Source of the DNA: an uncultured Aquitalea sp.
Lineage (GTDB): Bacteria > Pseudomonadota > Gammaproteobacteria > Burkholderiales > Chromobacteriaceae
Length of the DNA stretch: 64,000 nucleotides
NCBI RefSeq assembly: GCF_945957525.1
Contig: NZ_CAMFLA010000015.1
Location: forward strand, 1-64,000
Direction of reading: 5' to 3'
Shown here: positions 32,529 through 41,753 of the stretch, one piece after another
Layout: each line of letters starts with the position of its first letter
Numbering within the stretch: position 1 is the first letter of the stretch
Program-made: the position numbers and the translations under genes
Notes under the pieces: model-generated
Databases searched by the model: none
What the model was told of the DNA's origin: nothing
What the model saw: the letters and a program-made list of their open reading frames with translations, nothing else

Positions 32529-32943
32529 CTCTGACTCCGTTCGAGCGATGTCGTTTTTATCATGGCCATGTCAAAAGCATGGTTTAACCATGATAGACCG
32601 AACGGGTAGGAAATGTCCGAGCAGCAAGCAGACAATGCGGTCGCCGCATCGCCATTCCTCCCCGGATCTGACGGACCCCACAGGCAGAATTATTCTGTTT
32701 TAACGATCGATTTCTGATGTTTAATGTATTTTACGGAACATACATTTTCCTTCAGAGTGAAAGGTATTCGCTTCGCCCGCCGGCTACAGACAAGTGTCCG
32801 CGGCAGCGCGCCGGGGCGGCCGGCCCCGTGGGCAGCCCGATATTAGCCGCGGCGCCATGCATGAGCAGCCCGCCGCCAGCAATGCGGCGCACGCTCCGAC
32901 CGCGCCTGAGTGCTGCGATGCCCGCAATCCTTGAATCCCTACC
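32529..32943. other. Intergenic region without a supported gene
   Basis: This 415-base gap separates the divergent FIST chemoreceptor and tsaC. It has AT-rich stretches around 32690-32750 that could hold promoters for both. The open frames in it lack ribosome sites and recognisable protein sequence. Confidence 0.6.
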
Positions 32944-33924
32944 ATGGAATATCTCGACCATCACCCGGTGCATGCCCGCCGCGCCGCCGCTCTGCTCGCC
33001 GCCGGTGAACTGGTGGCACTCCCCACCGAAACTGTATACGGACTGGCTGCCGACGCCCGCAATCCGGACGCCGTCGCCAAGGTCTTTCAGGCCAAAGGCA
33101 GGCCCGCCGATCATCCATTGATCGTGCACATTCCGCATCTGGCGCATCTTGCCCACTGGGTGGCATCCGTACCGCCAGCGGCGCTGCGCCTGGCTGAAGC
33201 TTTCTGGCCTGGACCGCTGACACTGGTTCTGCCAGCGTCGGCGCAAGCATCGCCGCTGATTACCGGCGGGCAGGACACCATCGCTGTGCGCTGGTCGGCC
33301 CACCCGCTGTTTCAGGCGGTACTGGATGAGCTGGGCCATGCGGTAGTGGCCCCTTCGGCCAACCCTTTCGGTCACATCAGCCCGACCTGCGCCGAGCATG
33401 TGCTGAAGAACATGCAAGGGCGTATTGCCGCCGTACTGGACGGCGGCCCCTGTCGCGTAGGCGTCGAATCCACCATTGTCGACCTCAGCGGCCCGGTGGC
33501 CAGGGTTCTCAGACCCGGCGCCATCAGCGAGGCCCAACTGGCCGAGATACTACCACTGGCTTCCCGCGCCAGCGCGCCAGCGCCCAGAGTGCCGGGCGCC
33601 CTAGCCTCTCACTACGCACCCCGACTGCCCTGCTTCCGGGTGGAAAACCAGGCCAGGCCTCTGCGCTGGCCCCCGCACCCGGAGCGCCGCTGGGCTTATA
33701 TCGGCTTTGGCCCCGCCCCGGAAAACACCGGGCAAACCCATTTGCTGCCAGATGATCCGGCGGCTTGCGCCAGCCGGATCTACGCCGTGCTGCATGAAGC
33801 CGATGCCAGCGCATGCACGCATCTGTTGATTGAACTTCCTCCGGACCACCCCGACTGGCTGCCGGTGCGGGATCGCCTGCTGCGCGCCAGCGTTCCCCTG
33901 CCAGAAGAGCTGGCCACTCGCTAA
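32944..33924 (+). CDS. L-threonylcarbamoyladenylate synthase (Sua5/TsaC family)
   Basis: Makes threonylcarbamoyl-AMP from threonine, bicarbonate and ATP for the t6A37 modification of ANN-decoding tRNAs. The 326-residue protein has the YrdC domain: LVALPTETVYGLAADA near residue 25, KGRPADHPLIVHI near residue 50 and SANPFGHISPT near residue 138. A C-terminal Sua5 extension begins at PRVPGALASHYAP, making it the long Sua5 type rather than the short TsaC. No strong ribosome site precedes the ATG, but the N-terminus is typical. Confidence 0.93.
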   Translation: MEYLDHHPVHARRAAALLAAGELVALPTETVYGLAADARNPDAVAKVFQAKGRPADHPLIVHIPHLAHLAHWVASVPPAALRLAEAFWPGPLTLVLPASAQASPLITGGQDTIAVRWSAHPLFQAVLDELGHAVVAPSANPFGHISPTCAEHVLKNMQGRIAAVLDGGPCRVGVESTIVDLSGPVARVLRPGAISEAQLAEILPLASRASAPAPRVPGALASHYAPRLPCFRVENQARPLRWPPHPERRWAYIGFGPAPENTGQTHLLPDDPAACASRIYAVLHEADASACTHLLIELPPDHPDWLPVRDRLLRASVPLPEELATR

Positions 33925-33959
33925 GCGACAAGCAAGGCGGTGTCTTCGCACCCGCCGCT

Positions 33960-34865
33960 TTACCCGGCCGGCTGCGCTTCCGTTTGCGCCGCCGCACGCT
34001 CAAGCAGCCAGTCAAAAACCTGGCGAACCTGATCCGAACGCGGCGTACCAGTCACCCGGGACAACCACCAGCTCTGGCCAGGCAATACCGGGTAGCCGTT
34101 TACCCTTGCCAGCGTACCGTCTTGCAAACCTTCCAGCGCGGCAAGTCTGGATACCAAGGCCATGCCGCGCCCCCGAGCAACCGCATCCAGCACGCAGCGC
34201 TGGTCGTCATAAATGGCCGCCATGCGGAAGCTGTTCAGCCATTGCCGGAATAACGGCCCGGTGAACTCGCCGGTCAGATGCTCCTCCAGGCAAATCAGCG
34301 AGCAATGCCCGGTATGCTGTTCTTGCGGCAGCCCATTCAGCCGACCCGCCACATCCTGCCTGGCCACCACCACCCATTGATCCTGCAGCAACGGCAGTTC
34401 CAGCAAGCCCGGCTGCTGGATGGGACGGCTGCCGATAGTGATATCGACATCAATCTCATCAACATAGCGGGCGGTTTCATCGGTGGACAGCAATGGGCAC
34501 AAGCCAGGCAGGTCGCGCTGCAATTGTTCCAATTGTGGTTGCAACCAGCCATGCAACAGCGGCGCCGGGCACACCAGCACTACCAGGCCCGGGTCCAGAT
34601 AAGTAGCAATGCGCCCCAGCCCGCTGCGCAGGGTTTCCAGTGAGCGCTGCACGGTCCTTTGCAGCACTTCGCCCGCCATGGTCAGCTCAACCCCCCGCCC
34701 CACCCGCCTGAACAGCGTCTGCCCGGTCTGCTCTTCCAGTTGCTGTATCTGGTGGCTGATGGCCGATTGAGACAGGCACAACTCGTCCGCAGCCCGGGCA
34801 AAGCTGCCCAGTCGCGCAGCGGCCTCAAACCCCATCAGCAACTTCAGGGACGGAATACGGTGCAT
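33960..34865 (-). CDS. LysR-family regulator (GcvA-like), probable controller of the agmatine operon
   Basis: A 301-residue regulator. The HTH is at residues about 8-65 (LLMGFEAAARLGSFARAADE, LSQSAISHQIQQLEEQ), a pattern typical of the GcvA branch. The C-terminal domain binds an effector, here unknown. It is divergent from the agmatine deiminase gene with 110 bp between and a palindrome in the gap, so it probably controls that operon, perhaps in response to agmatine or putrescine. Confidence 0.87.
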   Translation of the reverse strand: MHRIPSLKLLMGFEAAARLGSFARAADELCLSQSAISHQIQQLEEQTGQTLFRRVGRGVELTMAGEVLQRTVQRSLETLRSGLGRIATYLDPGLVVLVCPAPLLHGWLQPQLEQLQRDLPGLCPLLSTDETARYVDEIDVDITIGSRPIQQPGLLELPLLQDQWVVVARQDVAGRLNGLPQEQHTGHCSLICLEEHLTGEFTGPLFRQWLNSFRMAAIYDDQRCVLDAVARGRGMALVSRLAALEGLQDGTLARVNGYPVLPGQSWWLSRVTGTPRSDQVRQVFDWLLERAAAQTEAQPAG

Positions 34866-34884
34866 GGCAGAAACTCATGAGAAA

Positions 34885-34896
34885 AATTGGCCAATT
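34885..34896. promoter_or_regulatory. Palindrome in the LysR/aguA intergenic region
   Basis: AATTGGCCAATT is a perfect 12-base palindrome, and a further AAGCCAAT follows at once. AT-rich flanks and the position between a LysR gene and its divergent target suggest an operator, though no factor is proven. Confidence 0.45.
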
Positions 34897-34974
34897 AAGC
34901 CAATAAACATCAATTTTTATCAAGCATGATTTATCACATACTCCGCTCACCACCCACAAGCAAAGGAGATGACC

Positions 34975-36018
34975 ATGATGCAGTTTGATGCCCGCAAAGC
35001 CGGCTTTCGCATGCCCGCAGAGTGGGAAACGCAGCAAGCCACCTGGCTGGGCTGGCCCGTGGCGGAGTACCGGCAAGGACTGTGGGGCGAGCACTATCAG
35101 GCAGTCTGCGCCGAATTCGCGCTGACAGCGCAAACCATCGCCCGCTTTCAGCCTTGCATCGTCACCGCCCATTTCAGCCAGGCCGAGCGGGCCCAAGCAT
35201 TGTGCGGCCCCACGGTGCGCGTGCTGGCGGTGGCGGCGGAAGACAACTGGGTGCGGGACTGCGGCCCCCTATTCCTGCAAGGCGATCGCGGGCAACTGGG
35301 CGCAGCGCTGTTCCGTTTCAACGCCTGGGGCGAGAAATACCAGCCTTACGATGGCTGCCAGCAATTGGGACAAGACATGGCTCGCCATGCGGGCACCGTC
35401 ATTTTCAACTCCCACCTCATTCTGGAGGGCGGCTCGTTTTATGTGGACGGGCAAGGCACCTTGCTGACCACGGAGAGTTGCTTGCTGCACCCCAATCGCA
35501 ATCCCTCCTGGAGTCGCTCCGAGATCGAGACCGAGCTCAAACGCATGCTGGGCGTGGAAAAAATCATTTGGTTGCCGGGGAACCCCGAAGAAGTCGAAAC
35601 CAATGGCCACGTTGACGGCATTGCCTCATTCATCGCGCCGGGCAAGCTGCTTTGCCAGTCTGCCGAAGAAGAGCAAGGCGACTACTACCGCATCATGCGG
35701 GAAAACCGCCGGGCACTGGAGCTGGCGACAGACGCCAAGGGAAACCGCTTTGAACTGCTCGACCTGCCATCACCCATGGTCAGCGAGCGCTATGGGTCTG
35801 AGCGCTATTGCGACTGTTACGCCAATTACATCCTGGTGAATGGCGCGGTGATCTCCACCGCGTTCGGCGTCCCGGAGGACGATGCGGCCAGGGAGGTGTT
35901 CGCTCGGGCATTCCCGGATCGGGAAGTCTTGTTGCTGCCGGTTACCCGCATTGCCATAGGCGGCGGCAGCCTGCATTGCTCCACCCAGCAACAGCCGCTT
36001 GTCGCGGCCTCTCACTGA
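34975..36018 (+). CDS. aguA: Agmatine deiminase, cytoplasmic
   Basis: Hydrolyses agmatine to N-carbamoylputrescine and ammonia. The 347-residue protein has PAEWETQQATWLGWPV near the start, NWVRDCGPLFL near residue 90 and the catalytic cysteine block GGGSLHCSTQQQP at the C-terminus. These are the signatures of the guanidino-group-modifying enzyme fold. The ribosome site AAGGAG lies six bases before the ATG at 34975; the in-frame ATG at 34969 overlaps that site. It is the first gene of the operon aguA-aguB-potF-like-aguA2. Confidence 0.94.
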   Translation: MMQFDARKAGFRMPAEWETQQATWLGWPVAEYRQGLWGEHYQAVCAEFALTAQTIARFQPCIVTAHFSQAERAQALCGPTVRVLAVAAEDNWVRDCGPLFLQGDRGQLGAALFRFNAWGEKYQPYDGCQQLGQDMARHAGTVIFNSHLILEGGSFYVDGQGTLLTTESCLLHPNRNPSWSRSEIETELKRMLGVEKIIWLPGNPEEVETNGHVDGIASFIAPGKLLCQSAEEEQGDYYRIMRENRRALELATDAKGNRFELLDLPSPMVSERYGSERYCDCYANYILVNGAVISTAFGVPEDDAAREVFARAFPDREVLLLPVTRIAIGGGSLHCSTQQQPLVAASH

Positions 36019-36034
36019 GCACAAGGAACAACCT

Positions 36035-36967
36035 ATGACTCATCGCACCCTGACAGTGGCTTCGATACAGATGGCATCCGGCAGCTGGAACCTGGAAGAC
36101 AATATGGCGAGAGCGGAACGGCTCATCCGCCAGGCGGCCGGACAAGGGGCCCAGCTGGTGCTGTGCCCGGAACTGTTCATGATGCCGTACTTCTGCCTGG
36201 ACCAGAATGCTCGTCATCTAGAGTTGGCCGAACCTTTTGCCGGAAACGCGCGCATTGCCCGCTTCGCCGCGCTCGCCGGCGAGCTGGGCATCGTACTGCC
36301 CATCGGCTTTTTCGAACGCGCCGGCAATGCCGCTTACAACTCGGTGGCGGTGGCCGATGCCGACGGCGCCGTACTGGGCGTGTATCGCAAGACACATATT
36401 CCGGACGGCCCCGGTTACACGGAAAAATTTTACTTCACGCCCGGCGATACCGGCTTCAGGGTATGGGATACGCGCTTTGGCCGTATCGGCATCGGCATTT
36501 GCTGGGACCAATGGTATCCGGAAACCGCGCGCGCCTTGGCGCTGATGGGGGCGGAAGTACTGTGCTTCCCGACCATCATCGGCTCCGAACCGTTTGACGC
36601 CGCATACGACTCCTCCGGCCATTGGCAACGTACCATGCAAGGCCATGCCGCCGCCAATATGCTGCCGGTGGTAGCGGCAAACCGGATCGGCGCCGAAACC
36701 GGCTTCGGCAATGGCAATGACCGGCAGCAGGGACTGACCGGCGTGTTTTATGGCTCCAGCTTCATTGCCGATCACACCGGCGCCAAAGTGACGGAAGCCG
36801 GCCGCACCGAAGAAACCATCCTGCTGCATACCTTTGATCTGGACGCCATCAGGGCGGACCGCCAATCCTGGGGTTTCTTCCGCGACCGTCGTCCGGAAAT
36901 GTACCGCGCGCTGCTGACCAGCGACGGCCAGGCATCCTGCTATCGCAAAACGGGAGAGCTCGCATGA
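36035..36967 (+). CDS. aguB: N-carbamoylputrescine amidase
   Basis: Nitrilase-family enzyme converting N-carbamoylputrescine to putrescine, CO2 and ammonia. The catalytic triad is visible: Glu in LCPELFMMPYF, Lys in YRKTHIPDGPGYTEKFYF and Cys in GICWDQWYPETAR. It has 310 residues. The start follows ACAAGGAACAACCT, and the longer frame from 35999 overlaps the end of aguA. With aguA it completes the two-step route from agmatine to putrescine. Confidence 0.95.
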   Translation: MTHRTLTVASIQMASGSWNLEDNMARAERLIRQAAGQGAQLVLCPELFMMPYFCLDQNARHLELAEPFAGNARIARFAALAGELGIVLPIGFFERAGNAAYNSVAVADADGAVLGVYRKTHIPDGPGYTEKFYFTPGDTGFRVWDTRFGRIGIGICWDQWYPETARALALMGAEVLCFPTIIGSEPFDAAYDSSGHWQRTMQGHAAANMLPVVAANRIGAETGFGNGNDRQQGLTGVFYGSSFIADHTGAKVTEAGRTEETILLHTFDLDAIRADRQSWGFFRDRRPEMYRALLTSDGQASCYRKTGELA

Positions 36968-38061
36968 TGTCCAGACAGGTCTTCATTCTTGCCGCAATGC
37001 TGGCGTCAGGCTTCACGCACGCGGCAGAGGAAAAAGTGCTTAACCTCTACAACTGGTCCGACTACTTTGCGCCTGATACGCTGGCGCAATTCCAGAAAGA
37101 AACCGGTATCAAGGTGCGCTATGACAGCTATGACAGCGATGAGACGCTGCAGGCCAAGCTCCTTACCGGCAATAGCGGCTACGATCTGGTATGGCCAAGC
37201 AATGACTTCATGGCCAAACAGATAGAGGCCGGTGCCTTTCGCAAACTGGACAAGAGCCGCCTGAGCAATCTGCGCAATCTGGACCCCGCCTTGTTGAAGC
37301 TGATGGCGCGCTCCGACCCGGGCAATCAGTATGGCGTACCCTATATGTGGGGCACTGTCGGTGTCGGTTACGACCGCAAGAAAGTGGCGTCGATTCTCGG
37401 CAAAGACATGCCGGCCAACAGTCTGGACTTGCTGTTCAATCCGCAGATTGCAAAACGATTGGCCGCTGGGCATTGCGCATTGGGGCTGCAGGACTCCGCC
37501 AGCACGATCCTGCCGCTGGCCCTGCACTATGCGGGGCGCAATGTGCAGAATGCGGACAGCAAAGACTACGATGCCGTGCGCAACATGCTGATGAAGATCA
37601 GACCGGCCATCAGCCTGTTTGCCACTTCGGCCAACGCCAACGAGCTGATGGAGGGAGAACTTTGCGTGTTTGCCGGGTACTCGGGCGCCATCAATCTGGC
37701 CGCTCAAAAGAATCGCGAAGTGGGCAAGGGTCGGGAACTGGTGTACAGCATCCCCGCCATAGGCACACTGATGTGGTATGACAGCATGGCAATACCCAAA
37801 ACCGCACCGCACCCGAACAATGCCCACCTGTTCATCAACTTCATTCTGCGGCCTGATATCGTGGCGCATATTTCCAACGCCACCCGTTACGCCAATGCCA
37901 ATCTGAAGGCCCAACCTTTTGTTGAGCCGGATCTGCGTCAAAACCCGGGAGTTTACCCGCCGGAATCCGTGCGCAAATCCCTATTCACGCTCAGTACCCA
38001 AAGTGCGGAAAGCAGCCGGCTGGAAAACCGGCTGTGGACTACCTTCAAGACAGGCAAGTAA
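36964..38061 (+). CDS. Polyamine-type periplasmic binding protein (PotF/PotD-like)
   Basis: Soluble binding protein of a polyamine ABC importer. The 365-residue protein starts with a Sec signal (MMSRQVFILAAMLASGFTHA). It has the family blocks VLNLYNWSDYFAPDTLAQF and GYDLVWPSNDFMAKQ, typical of putrescine/spermidine binders. Its ATG overlaps the aguB stop (ATGA). No permease or ATPase gene is nearby, so its transporter must be elsewhere or it serves another role with the exported deiminase encoded next. The ligand could be agmatine or putrescine. Confidence 0.88.
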   Translation: MMSRQVFILAAMLASGFTHAAEEKVLNLYNWSDYFAPDTLAQFQKETGIKVRYDSYDSDETLQAKLLTGNSGYDLVWPSNDFMAKQIEAGAFRKLDKSRLSNLRNLDPALLKLMARSDPGNQYGVPYMWGTVGVGYDRKKVASILGKDMPANSLDLLFNPQIAKRLAAGHCALGLQDSASTILPLALHYAGRNVQNADSKDYDAVRNMLMKIRPAISLFATSANANELMEGELCVFAGYSGAINLAAQKNREVGKGRELVYSIPAIGTLMWYDSMAIPKTAPHPNNAHLFINFILRPDIVAHISNATRYANANLKAQPFVEPDLRQNPGVYPPESVRKSLFTLSTQSAESSRLENRLWTTFKTGK

Positions 38062-38115
38062 GACGCGACCGGCACGACAACCGTGCCGGATTCGCCGCTT
38101 TCAGGAGAGCGCAAA

Positions 38116-39222
38116 ATGAATACCCGACGCGCGTTTATCGCACAAGGACTGATGCTGGCCGGCAGCCGACTGCTTGTCGGTGCCACCGGGCTGAGTGCCA
38201 GCCTCGCCCAAGCTGCCCCTGCTGTCTGGCGCATGCCGGACGAAGGCGAGCGACACGCCGCCACCTGGATGGGCTTTGGTCCCGACGAAGAAATATGGGG
38301 AGCCCGCCTGCGGGACGGCGCCCGCGCGGCGCTGGCCGGAATAGCCCGCGCCATTGCGCAGTATGAGCCGGTCAACATGCTGGTGCGACCCGAGGAGTAC
38401 GATATTGCCGCCCGCTTGTGCGGCAATGGCATCAACCTGCTTGAGACGGAAATGGATGATTTGTGGCTGCGGGACACCGGCCCGGTCTTTGTCAAAAACA
38501 GCAATGGCGAGCGCTCTGCGGTCAGTTTCAACTTCAATGGTTGGGGCAACAAGCAAGCGCATGCGGACGATGCCAAGTTGGCCGAATACATTGCCGGCAA
38601 GGCGGGCGTCCCCTTGCTGCGCAGCAAGCTGGTGCTGGAAGGAGGAGGTATTGAAGTGGATGGCGAAGGTACCGCCATCATTACCGAAAGTTGTGTGCTG
38701 AACCGTAACCGTAATCCGGGTGTAAGCAAGGCGGTGTGCGAAGCCGAGCTGAAAACCCTGCTGGGGCTGGACAAGATCATCTGGCTGCCCGGCATCGCCG
38801 GCAAAGACATCACAGACGGCCATACCGACTTCTACGCCCGCTTTGCCAGCCCCGGCGTCGTGGTGGCCGGGCTGGATAACGACCCATCCTCTTACGACCA
38901 CGCCGTGACCCGTCGCCACCTCGGCATCTTACGCAATGCCACCGATGCGCGCGGCCGCAAGCTGCAAGTGGTGGAAATGGCCGGCCCCTCTTCGGTAAGA
39001 AAGCAGTATGAAAACGAAGAGTTCGCTGCCGGCTACATCAACTTCTACGTTTGCGACAAAGCCGTCATCGCGCCGCAATTTGGCGATGCCAGGGCGGACA
39101 ACAACAGCCGCGCGATTCTCCGCGAACTGTTTCCCGGCAGGGATATTGTCCAGCTCAACATCGACCCCATCGCCGCGGGCGGCGGCGGCATTCATTGCAC
39201 CACGCAACAACAGCCAGCGTAG
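38116..39222 (+). CDS. Agmatine deiminase with twin-arginine signal, probably periplasmic
   Basis: A second agmatine deiminase-family enzyme of 368 residues with a Tat-type leader: MNTRRAFIAQGLMLAGSRLL, ending at ASLAQAA. The mature part begins WRMPDEGERHAATWMGF and carries LWLRDTGPVFV and the catalytic block GGGGIHCTTQQQPA. The start at 38116 follows AGGAGAGCGCAAA. It is the last gene of the operon. Export would let the cell convert agmatine outside the cytoplasm. It differs clearly from the first copy, so it is not a recent duplication. Confidence 0.87.
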   Translation: MNTRRAFIAQGLMLAGSRLLVGATGLSASLAQAAPAVWRMPDEGERHAATWMGFGPDEEIWGARLRDGARAALAGIARAIAQYEPVNMLVRPEEYDIAARLCGNGINLLETEMDDLWLRDTGPVFVKNSNGERSAVSFNFNGWGNKQAHADDAKLAEYIAGKAGVPLLRSKLVLEGGGIEVDGEGTAIITESCVLNRNRNPGVSKAVCEAELKTLLGLDKIIWLPGIAGKDITDGHTDFYARFASPGVVVAGLDNDPSSYDHAVTRRHLGILRNATDARGRKLQVVEMAGPSSVRKQYENEEFAAGYINFYVCDKAVIAPQFGDARADNNSRAILRELFPGRDIVQLNIDPIAAGGGGIHCTTQQQPA

Positions 39223-39295
39223 CTGCCGGGCCCAAGCCGACCGCGTGGACAGCTTGCTTGTCCGCCATCCCCTCCCGGGTTGCGAGTCAAACAGA

Positions 39296-39327
39296 AAGGC
39301 CTTGCAGCAAGCGTGCTGCAAGGCCTT
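39296..39327 (-). terminator. 14-bp perfect hairpin at the left island edge
   Basis: AAGGCCTTGCAGCA (39296-39309), loop AGCG and TGCTGCAAGGCCTT (39314-39327). Read on the minus strand it is followed by TCTGTTTG, so it suits a minus-strand transcript. It sits next to the tRNA-like remnant, as the tRNA-Thr terminator sits next to tRNA-Thr. Confidence 0.6.
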
Positions 39328-39334
39328 GATGCGA

Positions 39335-39356
39335 ATGGCGCCGGCAAGCGGAGTCG
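39335..39356. repeat. Candidate left attachment copy: degenerate tRNA-Thr 3' end
   Basis: These 22 bases match the 3' end of tRNA-Thr at 58352-58373 at 19 positions: both have ATGG, GCCGG, AAG and GGAGTCG in register. The seven bases CCTTGAT just before, separated by four differing bases, also match in both places. The copy faces the same way as the tRNA. This is what a duplicated tRNA end at an integration boundary looks like after mutation. Confidence 0.5.
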
Positions 39357-39602
39357 CCCCTGAATCACCCCGGCTGCGCTAATTACTTTCAGTATCCCTA
39401 AGCAATGCAAAACGCACTGTCCGGCATGAACCACCCTGGCCGACCCACTGACGAGGCGCCTGGCTGGCGGCAGCTAGTTTGGCCAAAGCGCTCTTCCACG
39501 GCGACTACGCCGCACGGTCTGCCCCGCTCACCGCTGTCTTTGACTGAATGGCTGCAACACTGCGCAAGCTGTCAAAATCCACTCAACGCATTTGCTTGCG
39601 AG

Positions 39603-41354
39603 TCAGGCGCCGATCAAGTGCTCCAGGCCACTCTCGCCAACCGGCGCTTCAACCAGCCACGGTATCAGCGCCGATTGCTTGGATAGACTGTCTGCAACCC
39701 GGCGAATGTACGGCTCTTCATATGCACCACGCTGGCAAAGAATGGGATGCTTTGTACCACTCGCCAAGAGCGACTGATTGACGATCCAGGCATGCGGTTG
39801 AATACCTGCCCGCGCCAAATCGGCGGCAAGGCGTTCCGCCTCATGAACTGGCGTGGCTTCCGGCAGGGTCACAATGAGCACCCGGGTATAGCTGGGGTCG
39901 CGCAGTCGAGGCAACAATTGGAGCACGGCCTTGGGCATGTCGCCCTGGATCCGCATGACTTCCCTGTGATAGGCCTCAGCGGCGTCCAGCAAAAGAATGG
40001 TGTGCCCAGTTGGCGCGGTATCCAGCACCACAAAACCATCCTTGCCTTCATCCACAGTGCGCGCAAAGGCGCGGAATACGGCGATTTCTTCGGTGCAGGG
40101 AGAGCGCAAGTCCTCTTCGAGCATGGCGCGCCCACCCGAATCGAGATGCTGTCCGGCCTTGGCCAGCACCTCATCAGTGTATTGCTTCACTTCCAGCACG
40201 GGATCGATGCGGGTTACCGCAAGTCCAGGCACGACGCCATCAATGGCCGCAGCCGTGTGGGCTGCCGGGTCGGTTGTGGATAACACGACCTTATGGCCTT
40301 TCTTGGCCAGTGCCACGGCAATGGCTGCCGCCACCGTTGTCTTGCCGACGCCCCCCTTGCCCATGGTCATGATGACCCCATGCCCCTTTGCTGCAATAGC
40401 GTCGACAAGACCATGGAGATTGGGCGGCAACAGGGTTTCCGGCATGACGATACCGTTTGGGGCCACCGCCGTCTCCGGGTGCGCCATCTCCCGCAGGGCA
40501 TCCAGGCCCACTGCGCCAAGAGGCAGAAAGGGGACGCGCGTTTGCGGCAAGTCGGCAAGTTCAGACGGCATGGAGTCGATAGCGTCAGCGGCGCGCGCCG
40601 CCATGGCAACTGCAATCGCATCGCCAGCCGTATCGCCAGAGAACAAACCGTTGATGACTAGCGTCTGGTTGTAAATGCCCAGGCCGTTCAGCTCAAGGCG
40701 GGTGCGGTTAGCCTCACGCAATGAGGCCGTGTCTGCACGCGCTACCAGAATGACGGTCGTCTCGCTGGCACTGGATAGACGGGCTACCGTTGCGGCATAC
40801 AAAGCCTTCTGTTTCTCCAGCCCGGCCAAGGGCCCCAGGCAGGAAGCGCCGCCCGTCGAAGAGGAGATGAACTCGCCCCACGCCGAGGGCAGCGTCAGCA
40901 GGCGCAGCGTGTGACCGGTGGGAGCCGTGTCGAAAACGACGTGGTCGAACCCGGCAGTAATCGCGGGGTCGCCGATCAGTTTCGAGAATTCATCGAAGGC
41001 CGCAATCTCGACAGTGCAGGCGCCGGAGAATTGCTCCTCCATACTCAGGATGGCTGCAGCTGGCAGGATGCCGCGATACGGCGCCACCATCCGTTCCCGG
41101 TAGGTATGCGCAGCCGTTTCCGGGTCTATGTTCAAGGCGAACAGCCCCGGAGCGCCCGGAATGGCGGTGGGGAACTGGCTCAAATCCACGCCCAGAACCT
41201 CGTCCAGGTTGGAGGCCGGGTCGGTGCTGACGATGAGCACCTTCTTGCCAGCCTCTGCCAGTACCAGGCCAGTAGCGCAGGAAAGCGATGTCTTACCGAC
41301 GCCGCCCTTGCCCGTGAAGAACAGGTAGCGGGTCTGGATAGCGGGCAACGACAT
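39603..41354 (-). CDS. arsA: ArsA arsenite-stimulated efflux ATPase
   Basis: ATPase that energises arsenite efflux and takes As(III) from ArsD. The 583-residue protein has two homologous halves, each with a deviant Walker A loop: FTGKGGVGKTSLSC near residue 15 and TMGKGGVGKTTVAA near residue 330. The DTAPTGHTLRLL and DTAPTGHTILLL signatures are in both halves. The start at 41354 follows AAGGGGTTGATC. It is the last gene of arsR-arsC-acr3-arsD-arsA. Pairing with Acr3 rather than ArsB is known in several lineages. Confidence 0.95.
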   Translation of the reverse strand: MSLPAIQTRYLFFTGKGGVGKTSLSCATGLVLAEAGKKVLIVSTDPASNLDEVLGVDLSQFPTAIPGAPGLFALNIDPETAAHTYRERMVAPYRGILPAAAILSMEEQFSGACTVEIAAFDEFSKLIGDPAITAGFDHVVFDTAPTGHTLRLLTLPSAWGEFISSSTGGASCLGPLAGLEKQKALYAATVARLSSASETTVILVARADTASLREANRTRLELNGLGIYNQTLVINGLFSGDTAGDAIAVAMAARAADAIDSMPSELADLPQTRVPFLPLGAVGLDALREMAHPETAVAPNGIVMPETLLPPNLHGLVDAIAAKGHGVIMTMGKGGVGKTTVAAAIAVALAKKGHKVVLSTTDPAAHTAAAIDGVVPGLAVTRIDPVLEVKQYTDEVLAKAGQHLDSGGRAMLEEDLRSPCTEEIAVFRAFARTVDEGKDGFVVLDTAPTGHTILLLDAAEAYHREVMRIQGDMPKAVLQLLPRLRDPSYTRVLIVTLPEATPVHEAERLAADLARAGIQPHAWIVNQSLLASGTKHPILCQRGAYEEPYIRRVADSLSKQSALIPWLVEAPVGESGLEHLIGA

Positions 41355-41368
41355 GATCAACCCCTTGC

Positions 41369-41734
41369 TCAGCAGCATCCCGGCTTGCAGCCGCAGCCAC
41401 CCGCCTTGATGCGCGGTTTCTCGGCCGTTGTCAGCGCGATGCCCAGCTTCTGGGCCAATTGGGCGCGCGACGGGTACATGCCGGTGGACACGATATGGCC
41501 ATCAACGACGAGGATGGGCAGGCGATCCATGCCGGCTTTCATCTCCCTGACCACGTCCGCATTGGCGGCGAAGGCCTGCGGCTCCTGGCCGAGGTTGTGG
41601 CGCTCAACGGTGATGCTATGCGCTTCAACCCATTTCAGGTCGGCTGCGAACTGGGCCAGCATCGGGTCAACATCAACACCGCAAACACCCGTGGCACAAC
41701 ACATGGCCGGATCAAACACTTCGAGTTTCTTCAT
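41369..41734 (-). CDS. arsD: ArsD arsenite metallochaperone
   Basis: Delivers As(III) to ArsA and weakly represses the operon. The 121-residue protein has the essential Cys12, Cys13 and Cys18 in PAMCCATGVCG and two further cysteine pairs at the C-terminus (GCGCKPGCC). It has a thioredoxin-like fold. The start at 41734 follows AAGGAGGAAATC. It lies between acr3 and arsA. Confidence 0.95.
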   Translation of the reverse strand: MKKLEVFDPAMCCATGVCGVDVDPMLAQFAADLKWVEAHSITVERHNLGQEPQAFAANADVVREMKAGMDRLPILVVDGHIVSTGMYPSRAQLAQKLGIALTTAEKPRIKAGGCGCKPGCC

Positions 41735-41753
41735 GATTTCCTCCTTGCGCGCT

